From: Bog-473 sp963719485 | GTDB taxonomy: Bacteria; Actinomycetota; Acidimicrobiia; Acidimicrobiales; RAAP-2 | DNA length: 64,000 nt | Direction: 5' to 3' | NCBI GenBank assembly: GCA_963719485.1 | Contig: OY970387.1 | Location: 62,001-126,000, forward strand | Part shown: positions 14,558-23,246 of the stretch, piece by piece | Numbering within the stretch: the first letter of the stretch is position 1 | Layout of the letters: every line of letters begins with the position of its first letter | Made by a program: the position numbers and the translations under genes | Notes under the pieces: model-generated | What the model was told of the DNA's origin: nothing | Database searches by the model: none | What the model saw: the letters and a program-made list of their open reading frames with translations, nothing else

Positions 14558-15466
14558 TCAGGCGTTGGGCCGCTCGCCCGACGCCGCCGCTTGGCGCATC
14601 TGTTCCAAGCGGTCGATCATCGCCATCCGCTCCTGCCCGACGTTGTCGTCGAGGCGTTCCGCGATCTGCTCGGGCGTCCAACGGCCGTCGGCCCACATGG
14701 CCCGTACCTCGACCGGCTGGTTCCACACGGCGATCTTCGAGCCGACCACGGTGTAGACCTGGCCGGTCACATGCTTGGCCCGGTCGCTCAGCAGGTACAC
14801 CACCATCGGCGCGACGTCCTCGGCGTCACCCATCTCGGCCAGCTCCGACGGGACGTTGGCCGACATGCGGGTTCGCGCCACCGGCGCGATGGCGTTGGCC
14901 GTGACGCCGTAGCGGTGCAGGCCGACGGCCGCCGAGCGGACCAATGACACGATGCCGCCCTTGGCGGCGGCGTAGTTGGCCTGGGCGACACTGCCCTGGA
15001 AGGCACCGGAGGTGAAGCCGATGAGCGCCCCGCCGCCTTCCTGCTTGCGCATGACCGCGGCGGCGGCCCGGAACACCGTGAAGTGACCCTTGAGGTGGGT
15101 GGCGATGACGGCATCCCACTCGTCTTCGGACATGTTGAAGAGCATCCGCTCGCGCAGGATGCCGGCCACGGCGACGACGCCGTCGATGCGTCCCCACTGC
15201 TCGACCGCGGTGGCGATCAGGCGCTCACCTGACTCCATCTTGGAGATGTCGTCGGCCACGGCGATCGCCTCGCCGCCGGCCTTCGTGATCTCCGTCACCA
15301 CGGCCTCGGCCACCTCGCTGCTCGGGTCCTCGCCGGCCATCCCCACGCCGAAGTCGGCCACCAACACCTTGGCCCCCGCGTCCGCCGCGGCGAGTGCCAC
15401 GGCACGCCCGATGCCGCCGCCGCCGCCGGTGACGGCGACGACCTTCCCGTCGAGGAACCCAGACAT
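14558..15466 (-). CDS. SDR-family oxidoreductase, acyl-CoA/steroid type
   Basis: A 302-residue short-chain dehydrogenase/reductase. The NAD(P)-binding motif is TGGGGGIGRAV, the acidic VADDIS follows, and the catalytic Tyr-Lys pair is NYAAAKGG. The length and C-terminal extension (about 50 residues after the core) resemble SDRs related to the dehydrogenase domain of multifunctional beta-oxidation enzymes. The exact substrate cannot be read from sequence. CAGGAGAG lies 6 nt before the ATG at 15466. It diverges from the acyl-CoA ligase at 15604, with a KstR-like box in the 137-bp gap, so both are probably controlled together in lipid or steroid catabolism. Confidence 0.85.
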   Translation of the reverse strand: MSGFLDGKVVAVTGGGGGIGRAVALAAADAGAKVLVADFGVGMAGEDPSSEVAEAVVTEITKAGGEAIAVADDISKMESGERLIATAVEQWGRIDGVVAVAGILRERMLFNMSEDEWDAVIATHLKGHFTVFRAAAAVMRKQEGGGALIGFTSGAFQGSVAQANYAAAKGGIVSLVRSAAVGLHRYGVTANAIAPVARTRMSANVPSELAEMGDAEDVAPMVVYLLSDRAKHVTGQVYTVVGSKIAVWNQPVEVRAMWADGRWTPEQIAERLDDNVGQERMAMIDRLEQMRQAAASGERPNA

Positions 15467-15529
15467 GGTCGACTCTCCTGATCTCTGCGTGCCGGACGGC
15501 GCGGGACCGTCCGGGAAATTGCCGTAAGT

Positions 15530-15543
15530 TAGAACACGTTCTA
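15530..15543. promoter_or_regulatory. KstR-like operator (TAGAAC-AC-GTTCTA)
   Basis: TAGAACACGTTCTA matches the TNNAACNNGTTNNA operator known for the TetR-family regulators KstR of mycobacteria and rhodococci. It is a perfect 6-bp inverted repeat with a 2-nt centre, midway between the divergent SDR and acyl-CoA ligase genes. A second copy differing only in the centre is at 28904. The regulator itself is not in the window. Confidence 0.75.
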
Positions 15544-15603
15544 GCCTGCGGGTGGCGGGGGCTGCCATTTGACCCGTACCGCGAGCCTGCAAGGAGACTG
15601 CTG

Positions 15604-17157
15604 ATGGGTGACCTCGGCTTCTGGGCGCTGGCCCAGGAGAACCCCGACTATCTGGCTCTCGTCACGCCTGAGGGCGACGAGGTCAAGGCGGGAGAGCTGC
15701 TGGGACGGGCCAACCAGCTGGTGCACGCCCTGCGGGCCCAGGGGTTCGGCGAGGGGGACGTGGTGGCCACGCTGCTGCCCAACTGCGCCGAGACGCTCGA
15801 GGTCTACCTGGCCGCCCTGCAGGCCGGCTGGTACCTGGTCCCGATCAACCACCACCTGGTGGCGCCCGAGGTGGCCTACATCCTCGAAGATTCGGGGGCG
15901 AAGGCCTTCGTCGCCCACGAGCGTTTCGGCGACGTGGCCACGGCGGCGGCGGACGAGGTCGGCCTCGAGGCCACCGGCCGGCTCGCCGTGGGCGACGTGC
16001 CGGGCTTCGCCTCGTATGCCACGGTCCGCGACGCCCAGCCCACCACGCTGCCCGAGGGCCGCACTGTCGGCGACGTCATGAACTACACGTCGGGCACGAC
16101 GGGGAACCCCAAGGGCATTTACCGCACACTGCTCGGCGTCACCCCCGAGCAGGCCGCGCTGGGTCTCTCCGGTCTGCTGTTCCTCTTCGGGATCCAGCCG
16201 CAGGACGACAACGTCCACATCGTCGGCTCTCCGCTGTACCACACCGCTGTGCTGCGCTTCGGGAGTGCATCGATGCACCTCGGGCACACCATCGTGCTGA
16301 TGGACAAGTGGCTGCCCGAGGACATGCTGCGCCTCATTCAGGAGCGGCGGGTCACGACCTCGCACATGGTGCCCACCCAATTCCACCGCCTCCTGGCCCT
16401 GCCCGGGGACGTGCGCGCCAAGTACGACATGTCCTCGCTGCGCCACATGATCCACGCCGCCGCCCCCTGCCCCATCGACGTCAAGCACAAGATGATCGCC
16501 TGGTGGGGCAACGCCGTCGACGAGTACTACGCGGCGAGCGAGGGCGGCGGCACGCTGGTCAACGCGGAGGAATGGCTGCAGAAGCCGGGCACGGTCGGCA
16601 AACCGTGGCCCATCAGCGAGATCGCGATCTTCGACGACGACGGCAACCGGATCAGCGAGCCCAACGTCATCGGCACCGTCTACATGGCGATGCAATCGGC
16701 CGACTTCGAGTACCACGGTGACGAGGAGAAGACGAGGAAGAATCGGATCGGCCCCTTCTTCACCGTGGGCGACGTCGGCCTCATCGACGAGGACGGCTAC
16801 CTCTTCCTGCGCGACCGCAAGATCGACATGATCATCTCGGGCGGGGCCAACATCTACCCGGCCGAGATCGAGAGCGTTCTGTTGTCGCACCCCAAGGTGG
16901 GCGACGCCGCCGTCTTCGGCATTCCCCACGAAGACTGGGGCGAAGAGGTCAAGGCGGTGATCGAGCCGGCCGAGGGCGTCGACGCCGACGACGCGTTGGC
17001 CCAGGAGATCCTGGAGTTCTGCGCCGGCAAGCTGGCCAAGTTCAAGACGCCCAGGACGATCGACTTCACGACCGAGATGCCCCGCGACCCGAACGGCAAG
17101 CTCTACAAGCGCAAGCTGCGCGACCCCTACTGGGTCGGAGTACAGCGGGCAGTCTGA
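15604..17157 (+). CDS. acyl-CoA synthetase (AMP-dependent ligase)
   Basis: A 517-residue member of the adenylate-forming ligase family, activating a carboxylic acid to its CoA thioester. Motifs in order: the P-loop-like NYTSGTTGNPKGI (about 160), YYAASEGGG (about 305, usually YGxTE), GDVGLIDEDGYLFLRDRKID with SGGANIYPAEIE, and the catalytic Lys in DPNGKLYKRKLRDPYW near the C-terminus. Length and the ANIYPAEIE motif fit the FadD-type ligases used for fatty or steroid side-chain acids. AAGGAG (15591-15596) lies 7 nt before the ATG. A KstR-like box is 61 nt upstream, which supports a role in sterol or unusual fatty-acid breakdown. Confidence 0.88.
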   Translation: MGDLGFWALAQENPDYLALVTPEGDEVKAGELLGRANQLVHALRAQGFGEGDVVATLLPNCAETLEVYLAALQAGWYLVPINHHLVAPEVAYILEDSGAKAFVAHERFGDVATAAADEVGLEATGRLAVGDVPGFASYATVRDAQPTTLPEGRTVGDVMNYTSGTTGNPKGIYRTLLGVTPEQAALGLSGLLFLFGIQPQDDNVHIVGSPLYHTAVLRFGSASMHLGHTIVLMDKWLPEDMLRLIQERRVTTSHMVPTQFHRLLALPGDVRAKYDMSSLRHMIHAAAPCPIDVKHKMIAWWGNAVDEYYAASEGGGTLVNAEEWLQKPGTVGKPWPISEIAIFDDDGNRISEPNVIGTVYMAMQSADFEYHGDEEKTRKNRIGPFFTVGDVGLIDEDGYLFLRDRKIDMIISGGANIYPAEIESVLLSHPKVGDAAVFGIPHEDWGEEVKAVIEPAEGVDADDALAQEILEFCAGKLAKFKTPRTIDFTTEMPRDPNGKLYKRKLRDPYWVGVQRAV

Positions 17158-17172
17158 CGGTCGCCCGCTGCC

Positions 17173-17679
17173 ATGAGCCGGCTCGGCGGTCCGGAGTTCC
17201 GGATGCAGGACGAGGGCGCGGGCGGCATCTGCGCTGAGATCCTCGCCGCCTTGCCCGGGTGGTTCGGGATCCCGGACTCGGTCGCCGACTACGTCGCAGC
17301 GGCGGACACGTTTCCGACAGTCGTGGCGACGCTCGACGGGCGCGACACCGGGATCCTGACGCTTCGCGTCCACAGCCCGTACGCCGCAGAGATCGTCGTC
17401 ATGGGTGTGCGGCCCGAGCATCACAGAGCCGGCATCGGACGGGGCCTGCTCGGAGCCGCCGAGACCTGGCTGGCCGCCCGCGACATCGAATTCCTCCAGG
17501 TGAAGACCCTCAGCCCGCGCCATCCGGACTCGGGGTATGCGGCGACACGGGCTTTCTACTTCGGCTGTGACTTCCGGCCGCTCGAGGAGCTCCCCGAGCT
17601 GTGGGGACCCGACCAGCCGGCGCTGCAGATGATCAAGACCGTCGCGCCGGCAGCCCGTCCTTCGCGATCCGACCACTGA
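17173..17679 (+). CDS. GNAT-family N-acetyltransferase
   Basis: A 168-residue acetyltransferase. The acetyl-CoA binding motif A reads VRPEHHRAGIGRGLL (about residues 80-94), preceded by the strand AAEIVVMGV and followed by a C-terminal AFYFGCDF motif B region. Substrate unknown. It begins 15 nt after the acyl-CoA ligase and may be co-transcribed with it, although no functional link is obvious. No clear Shine-Dalgarno sequence precedes the ATG. Confidence 0.8.
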   Translation: MSRLGGPEFRMQDEGAGGICAEILAALPGWFGIPDSVADYVAAADTFPTVVATLDGRDTGILTLRVHSPYAAEIVVMGVRPEHHRAGIGRGLLGAAETWLAARDIEFLQVKTLSPRHPDSGYAATRAFYFGCDFRPLEELPELWGPDQPALQMIKTVAPAARPSRSDH

Positions 17680-17758
17680 CCCGCCGGCGTCCGCCCGGGA
17701 AGCCATATCCTTCGGCTTCGTCTACCGTTTGGCGCATGCCGGGGGAATGGGGGTTGCT

Positions 17759-20700
17759 GTGACGACCACCGAGAACTTGGCCATTCTCTTCACCGATGTG
17801 GTCGGCTCGACGGAGCTGTCCCATCAGCAGTCCCCCGAAGAGGGCGACGAGGTACGGCGGCGTCACTACGCCATCTTGCGCCGCGCCGTGCACGAGGCTG
17901 ACGGCAGGGAGGTCAAGAACCTCGGCGACGGCCTGATGGTCGTCTTCGGCTCGGCGTCGGCTGCACTGGGGTGCGCCGTGGCCATGCAGCAGGGTGTCGA
18001 CCTCGACAACCGCGAGCCCCTCCACCCCGTCGTCGGGCTGCGCGTCGGTCTCAGCTGCGGTGAGGTCAATCCGGACGACAACGACTACTTCGGCGACCCC
18101 GTCATCGAGGCCGCCCGGCTGTGTGCCCTCTGCGAGGGCGGGCAGATTCTCGCCGCCGAGATCGTGCGGCGCACAGCTGGTCGCCGGAGCCGCCACCGGT
18201 ACCGCGACCTCGGGGCCCTGACGCTCAAGGGCATGCCCGAGCCCGTCGAATCGGCCGAGGTGCTCTGGGAACCTGCGCCGCAGGCACTCGCCGGGAGGAG
18301 GATCCCACTCCCGAGGCGCCTGCCCGTTCGACCCGGACCCGGAGTTGTCGGCCGCGAGCCGGAGTTGCTCGTGATCCGGGACATTGCCAAGGCGATCGAG
18401 GGCGGCGGGCCACACCGAGCGTGCTTGATCTCCGGAGAGGCCGGCCAGGGGAAGACGACCCTCGTGGCTGAGGCAGCGCGCGCGGCGTTCGACGACGGGT
18501 CGTGCGTGCTGTTCGGACGTTGCGAGGAGGATCTCGCCACCCCGTATCAGCTCTTTGCCGAGGCGCTCGGGCACTACGTGGCGCATGCCTCCGAGGAGCA
18601 ATTGCGCACGCACGTCGCTCGGTTCGGCTCCGAACTGGCGCGGTTGGTGCCGACCCTCGCCGACAGGGTCGCGGACCTGCCGCCGTCGAAGGCCACCGAC
18701 ACGGATACCGAGAGGTATCTCCTCCTGGCGGCGGTCATCGGGCTCCTGGCCCAGGTGTCCGAGCACCAACCGGTTCTGCTCGTCCTCGACGATCTCCAGT
18801 GGGCCGACGAGGGAAGCCTTCTCCTGCTGCGTCACCTCATGGCGAGTGATCAGCGCATGCGGGTACTGATCGTCGGGACATACCGCGACAGCGAGCTGTC
18901 GCTGACCCATCCACTCCTCGCCACGCTGGCCAGCCTGCGCCGACGCGAGGACGTGGCGCGCCTTGAGCTGGCTGGGTTGGACAACGACGGCGTGGTGGCC
19001 TTCATGGAGGCGATTGCGGGGTACACACTCGATGACGCCGCGGTCACCCTGGCCCAGGCCGTGCACCGGGACACCGACGGCAACCCGTTCTTCGTGGGCG
19101 AGGTGTTGCGCCACCTTTCGGAAACCGGGACCATCTACCAGGACGAGAGTGGCCGCTGGGTGACGGACGAGCCGCTCGAGCAGATGACGTTGCCGCGGAG
19201 CGTGCACGAGGTGATCGGCGCACGGGTCGGGCGGCTCGGGCCCGATTCGGGCGCGGTGTTGTCGCTGGCGGCAGTCATCGGAAGGGACTTCGACCTCGAT
19301 CTTCTGTCGCGAGCTACGGGGACGGCCGAGGAGCAGCTGCTCGACATCCTCGACGGGGCGTCCGGCGCCGCACTGGTGCGCGAGGTCGCCCACGCCCCGG
19401 GGCGCTTCACCTTCTCCCATGCCCTGATTCAACAGACCCTCTACGAGGACCTCGGACCGACCCGTCAGGCCCGGGCCCACCGGCGCGTGGCCGAGGCCCT
19501 GGAGGACATGTGCGGGAACGACCCCGGGTCGCGGGTGGGCGAGCTGGCCCGGCATTGGATCGGCGCCAGCGAGGGCAGTGCCGTGCCCAAGGCCATCCGC
19601 TACTCCCGGGAGGCGGGCGACGCGGCGCTCGGCGGGTTGGCCCCGGCGGACGCCCTGCGCCATTACACGGACGCCCGCGACCTCTCCGAGCGTGCCGCAG
19701 CACCCGATCCCATCCTGGCTATCGACCTTGCCATCGGAGTGGGCACGGCGCAGCGCCAGACCGGTGACCCGGCGTTCCGCGACACCCTGCTGGGCGCCGC
19801 GCGCGACGCGATCGAGCTGGGTGACACGGGCCGCGTCGTCACGGCTGCCCTGGCCAACGATCGTGGCTTCTACAGCGCGGTGGGAGCAATCGATGCCGAC
19901 AAGGTCGAGATCCTCGAGACGGCAGCGGTCATGCTGTCGGGGCCGAGCGCCGACCGGGCTCTCGTCCTGGCCACGTTGTGCTCGGAACTGGCGCACGGCA
20001 GTCCGCTCGAACGGCGCCAGGCCTTGGCCGACGAAGCCGTTGCCATCGCTGAGTCCCTGCAGGACGCGGCCGTGCTGGTGCGCGTCCTCAATCACATCCA
20101 GATCGCCCTGCAGGTGCCCTCGCTCCTGCCGCTCTCGCTCATTCGGACGACGCTCGCGCTCGAGCTCGCTGAGCGCGTGGGCGACCCGGTGCAGCTCTAC
20201 TGGGCGGCCCAATGGCGCGCCGAGGTCGCCGCCCGCTCCGGCGACATCGCCGAGATGCTCCGTTGCATTCGCATCCACGGGTCCATGGCCGAGCAGCTCA
20301 ATCAGCCAATTCTCAATTGGGGCCATGCCTTCATGAGCGCGGTACCGGCCCAGATCGCGGGCGACACCGACCAGGCGGAAGCACTGGCGACGGAAGCTCT
20401 GCAGATCGGCAAGGAATCGGGACAGCCCGACGCCGAGACGATCTTCGGCGCACAGCTCATCATCGTCTGCGGACAACGTGGGACGATGAGCGACTTGGCG
20501 CCGCTCATCGAGCAGATGGCGGCCGAGGCACCCGACATCTCCCAATGGCTGTTCGGGTCGCTGCTCGCCAAGGCGTACGTCGAAGGCGACCGCTTGGACG
20601 CGGCCCGAGCGCTGTTGGAGGATTTCGCCCGGGCCAATTTCGACCTGCCGCAAGACCAGATCTGGCTCACCGGCATGGTCGACTTCGCCGAAGCAGCGAT

Positions 20701-21082
20701 TGAATGCGGCGATCCTCGCTATGCCGGTCCGCTGCTTGATCGCCTCGAACCGTGGGCCGACCAGCTACCAGCCACCGGTGGCTCGGCCCTGGCACCGGTG
20801 ACCTACTACCTCGGTGGTCTCAGCACCGTCCTCGGCCGCTTCGACGATGCGGAGTCCTACCTCGCGCACGCGACTGCGCTCTGCGGGCGCCTCGGCGCCA
20901 AATTCTTCGCGGTCCGAACCGATCTCGCATTGGGAAAGTTGCTGGCCGCACGGCGAGGCCCCGGCGATGTCGCGAGAGCCCGGGACCTTTTCACGAGTGC
21001 ACGCGCCACGGCGGCGCATCTCGGTTACGGGGCGGTGGAGCGACGGGCGGGAGAGGCGTTGCAGACCCTTACCGAGACCTGA
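17759..21082 (+). CDS. class III nucleotide cyclase domain - AAA ATPase - TPR signalling protein
   Basis: A 1107-residue multidomain protein. Residues 1-170 form a class III adenylate/guanylate cyclase domain: FTDVVGST with metal Asp, NLGDGLMVVF with the second metal Asp, and FGDPVIEAARLC, in which the usual transition-state Asn appears to be Glu while Arg is kept. Residues 200-450 are a STAND/AAA ATPase: Walker A GEAGQGKTT and Walker B LLVLDDLQWAD. The remaining 600 residues are helical TPR-like repeats, with no C-terminal LuxR-type HTH. Such proteins are common in Actinobacteria and probably sense protein partners. GTG 17759 is preferred, since a GGGGG run lies 5 nt upstream; ATG 17747 or TTG 17729 are alternatives. 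Confidence 0.85.
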   Translation: MTTTENLAILFTDVVGSTELSHQQSPEEGDEVRRRHYAILRRAVHEADGREVKNLGDGLMVVFGSASAALGCAVAMQQGVDLDNREPLHPVVGLRVGLSCGEVNPDDNDYFGDPVIEAARLCALCEGGQILAAEIVRRTAGRRSRHRYRDLGALTLKGMPEPVESAEVLWEPAPQALAGRRIPLPRRLPVRPGPGVVGREPELLVIRDIAKAIEGGGPHRACLISGEAGQGKTTLVAEAARAAFDDGSCVLFGRCEEDLATPYQLFAEALGHYVAHASEEQLRTHVARFGSELARLVPTLADRVADLPPSKATDTDTERYLLLAAVIGLLAQVSEHQPVLLVLDDLQWADEGSLLLLRHLMASDQRMRVLIVGTYRDSELSLTHPLLATLASLRRREDVARLELAGLDNDGVVAFMEAIAGYTLDDAAVTLAQAVHRDTDGNPFFVGEVLRHLSETGTIYQDESGRWVTDEPLEQMTLPRSVHEVIGARVGRLGPDSGAVLSLAAVIGRDFDLDLLSRATGTAEEQLLDILDGASGAALVREVAHAPGRFTFSHALIQQTLYEDLGPTRQARAHRRVAEALEDMCGNDPGSRVGELARHWIGASEGSAVPKAIRYSREAGDAALGGLAPADALRHYTDARDLSERAAAPDPILAIDLAIGVGTAQRQTGDPAFRDTLLGAARDAIELGDTGRVVTAALANDRGFYSAVGAIDADKVEILETAAVMLSGPSADRALVLATLCSELAHGSPLERRQALADEAVAIAESLQDAAVLVRVLNHIQIALQVPSLLPLSLIRTTLALELAERVGDPVQLYWAAQWRAEVAARSGDIAEMLRCIRIHGSMAEQLNQPILNWGHAFMSAVPAQIAGDTDQAEALATEALQIGKESGQPDAETIFGAQLIIVCGQRGTMSDLAPLIEQMAAEAPDISQWLFGSLLAKAYVEGDRLDAARALLEDFARANFDLPQDQIWLTGMVDFAEAAIECGDPRYAGPLLDRLEPWADQLPATGGSALAPVTYYLGGLSTVLGRFDDAESYLAHATALCGRLGAKFFAVRTDLALGKLLAARRGPGDVARARDLFTSARATAAHLGYGAVERRAGEALQTLTET

Positions 21083-21124
21083 GGATCGATGCCGATGCGT
21101 CGGGCCGCGAACCATCCTGTTTGA

Positions 21125-21676
21125 ATGACGTCCATGACTCTCTATGCGTTGGGTGAGGAACGACCGCGGATCCACTCTGAGGCCTACGTCCACCCCGAGG
21201 CGGTCCTGATCGGCGAGGTCCGTGTCGGAGCGAAAGCAAGTATCTGGCCGGGGGTCGTCATCCGGGCCGACAATGGACCGATCGTCATCGGCGCCGGGAC
21301 CTCCGTGCAGGACGGTTCGGTCATCCATACCCAGGCCATGAACCCAACGCGGATCGGGGACGATTGCGTGATCGGCCACCTGGCGCACCTGGAGGGCTGC
21401 GTGCTCGAGGATCTGGTGCTCGTCGGTTCGGGGGCGGTCGTCCTCGAACGGGTCATCTGCCGCTCGTCTTCGCTGATCGGGGCGGGCGCCGTCGTACCTG
21501 CGGGCACCGAGGTCCCCACGGGAGCGATGGCGCTCGGCGTTCCTGCCCGCATCCGGCTGCGGGCGGTCGAGCCGGGTTCAGTGGCGGCGAGGGCGGAGGC
21601 GTACTCCTCGAGGCATCTGCCCCAACATCGCGACGGGAGTCACGAGGTGACCATGGCGGAGTGCCTCGAGCTCTGA
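21125..21676 (+). CDS. gamma-carbonic-anhydrase-like hexapeptide protein
   Basis: A 183-residue left-handed beta-helix protein of the gamma-CA / PaaY family. Hexapeptide repeats (IGEVRVGAKASIWPGVVIRAD and similar) cover residues 25-130. The zinc-type histidines are in VIHTQ and GHLAHLEG, as in gamma-carbonic anhydrases. The last 40 residues form a charged helix. The physiological role of such proteins varies (CO2 hydration, CoA-thioester hydrolysis, assembly roles) and cannot be fixed here. The ATG at 21134 is a possible alternative start. Confidence 0.82.
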   Translation: MTSMTLYALGEERPRIHSEAYVHPEAVLIGEVRVGAKASIWPGVVIRADNGPIVIGAGTSVQDGSVIHTQAMNPTRIGDDCVIGHLAHLEGCVLEDLVLVGSGAVVLERVICRSSSLIGAGAVVPAGTEVPTGAMALGVPARIRLRAVEPGSVAARAEAYSSRHLPQHRDGSHEVTMAECLEL

Positions 21677-21718
21677 CGGAGGCCGACGCTGCTGAGCGTC
21701 GAGCGCGCCGACCAACGG

Positions 21719-21955
21719 TCAGTCTTCGGGGAGCTCATAAAACGCACGCTTCGCCTTCCTGTACCACCCCATACCCGCTATGGGATGCTTCCAGCGACCC
21801 TTCATCTCCTTCAATGCGGCCTGGTGGGCGTCATCGCCACCCGCCACACGTTCCTTGAGATGCCTGTCTTGCGCCTTGATGACCTCATCAGCGGTCGCTG
21901 CGTGATGCGCGAAATCACATGGTCCGCCCAATTGCTTGCATGTCATCGTCTTCAT
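21719..21955 (-). CDS. DUF1059 small protein
   Basis: A 78-residue protein beginning MKTMTCKQLGGPCDFA, the start of the DUF1059 family, with two cysteines (C6, C13) in the typical Cys-X6-Cys arrangement. The second half is basic (MKGRWKHPIAGMGWYRKAKR). Function unknown. AAGGAAG lies about 9 nt before the ATG at 21955. It is convergent with the gamma-CA gene and divergent from the methyltransferase at 22060. Confidence 0.8.
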   Translation of the reverse strand: MKTMTCKQLGGPCDFAHHAATADEVIKAQDRHLKERVAGGDDAHQAALKEMKGRWKHPIAGMGWYRKAKRAFYELPED

Positions 21956-22059
21956 GAGGCTGGCTTCCTTTCATGGGACGTGGCCCGCAACCCGGACGAT
22001 TCCCCTACGGACACGAGGTGCCCCGAGATCACCGACGATTGTAGAAGCGATGACATAGC

Positions 22060-22839
22060 GTGAACGGCGTGGACCCGGGACCCCTCGACTACATCAGGGT
22101 CAACGCTGCGGCTTGGGATCAGCGTCATGAGGACCAGCTGAAGACGGCCCGTCGCGGATGGTCGGCGAGCGAACCCAGATGGGGAATCTTCGGGGTGCCC
22201 GAGCAGACGGTTGGCCTCCTCTCCGGCGAACTCCACGGGAAGCACACGCTGGAACTCGGATGCGGGACGGCCTACGTCTCTGCATGGCTGGCCCGGCGTG
22301 GGGCACACGCGGTGGGCATCGACCCTTCTGCCGGCCAACTCGCGATCGCCCGGCAATTCCAGGCTGAATTCGGACTGTCGTTTCCCCTGGTGCGGGCCTC
22401 ATGCGAGCACGTTCCCCTGGCCGGAGGCTCGTTCGATCTCGTGATCAGCGAATACGGGGCGGCGATCTGGGCCGATCCCTACGCCTGGATACCGGAGGCA
22501 TCTCGTCTGCTGCGACCCGGAGGCGAGCTCGTCTTCCTCGGGAACAGCACCCTGATGATGCTCTGCGTCCCCGATGAGGACGAGACGCCGGCCACTGCGG
22601 AGCTCCGACGTCCGCACTTCGGCATGCACCGCTTCGAATGGCCCGACGACCCCACCATCGAGTTTCACCTGGGCCACGGCGACTGGGTCCGCCTGTTGAG
22701 GCAGAACAGCTTCGAGATCCTCGACCTGATGGAGCTTCGGCCCCCGCCGGGTGCGACGACGCCCTATGGCTTCGTCGAGGCCTGGTGGGCCGACCAGTGG
22801 CCCTGTGCAGAGGTCTGGCGAGCCAGAAGGACCTCGTAG
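22060..22839 (+). CDS. class I SAM-dependent methyltransferase
   Basis: A 259-residue methyltransferase. SAM motif I is TLELGCGTAYVSAWLA (about 65-80), the acidic residue follows in AVGIDPS, motif II is SFDLVISEYG and motif III LLRPGGELVFLG. The target molecule cannot be inferred. The GTG at 22060 gives MNGVDPGPLDYIRVNAAAWD, and the VNAAAWD element is common at the start of these enzymes. It ends 47 nt before the next small gene and is probably alone under its own promoter. Confidence 0.8.
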   Translation: MNGVDPGPLDYIRVNAAAWDQRHEDQLKTARRGWSASEPRWGIFGVPEQTVGLLSGELHGKHTLELGCGTAYVSAWLARRGAHAVGIDPSAGQLAIARQFQAEFGLSFPLVRASCEHVPLAGGSFDLVISEYGAAIWADPYAWIPEASRLLRPGGELVFLGNSTLMMLCVPDEDETPATAELRRPHFGMHRFEWPDDPTIEFHLGHGDWVRLLRQNSFEILDLMELRPPPGATTPYGFVEAWWADQWPCAEVWRARRTS

Positions 22840-22886
22840 CGCACGGTCACACCGCTGCAACGCGGCGTGGGCAAGAATGCCGGGCA

Positions 22887-23240
22887 ATGGCATTCGGTCA
22901 GCAGTCGGGTCCCCCGGCCTCGTCCACCCAGGTGCGCGAGCTCCTGGCCCTTCTGAAGGAGGCGGGGCATTCCGACTTTCGCGATGCACGCGGTCCCATG
23001 CGGTTCACCCAGCGTCAGGCTGGAGGCAAGTTCTCTCGTGACGAAGCGGCGGCGTTCATCGCGCAGCTCTCGGACGCAGAGTCTGAAGACGGTCCTCCCC
23101 TCGCCGCTCCGGCGTGGCGGCACTCCGCTCAAGAGCAGGTGATCAAGTCCCTGCCTTCGGAGCAACTCGCCGGTGAGCTCCGTCGCCGCGGGTGGACCGC
23201 CACAGAGCCGGAGACCGGCGTCGGCGCGCGTCAGACCTGA
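22887..23240 (+). CDS. hypothetical protein (117 aa)
   Basis: A 117-residue soluble protein. The core RELLALLKEAGHSDFRDARG and FTQRQAGGKFSRDEAAAF looks like two short helices with a basic linker, and KSLPSEQLAGELRRRGW is a C-terminal helix. I recognise it only as a recurrent actinobacterial hypothetical type; function unknown. ATG 22887 is chosen because the hydrophobic pattern starts just after it; the frame is open further upstream inside the methyltransferase gene. The gene is convergent with the ABC permease, 6 nt away. Confidence 0.6.
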   Translation: MAFGQQSGPPASSTQVRELLALLKEAGHSDFRDARGPMRFTQRQAGGKFSRDEAAAFIAQLSDAESEDGPPLAAPAWRHSAQEQVIKSLPSEQLAGELRRRGWTATEPETGVGARQT

Positions 23241-23246
23241 ATCGGT

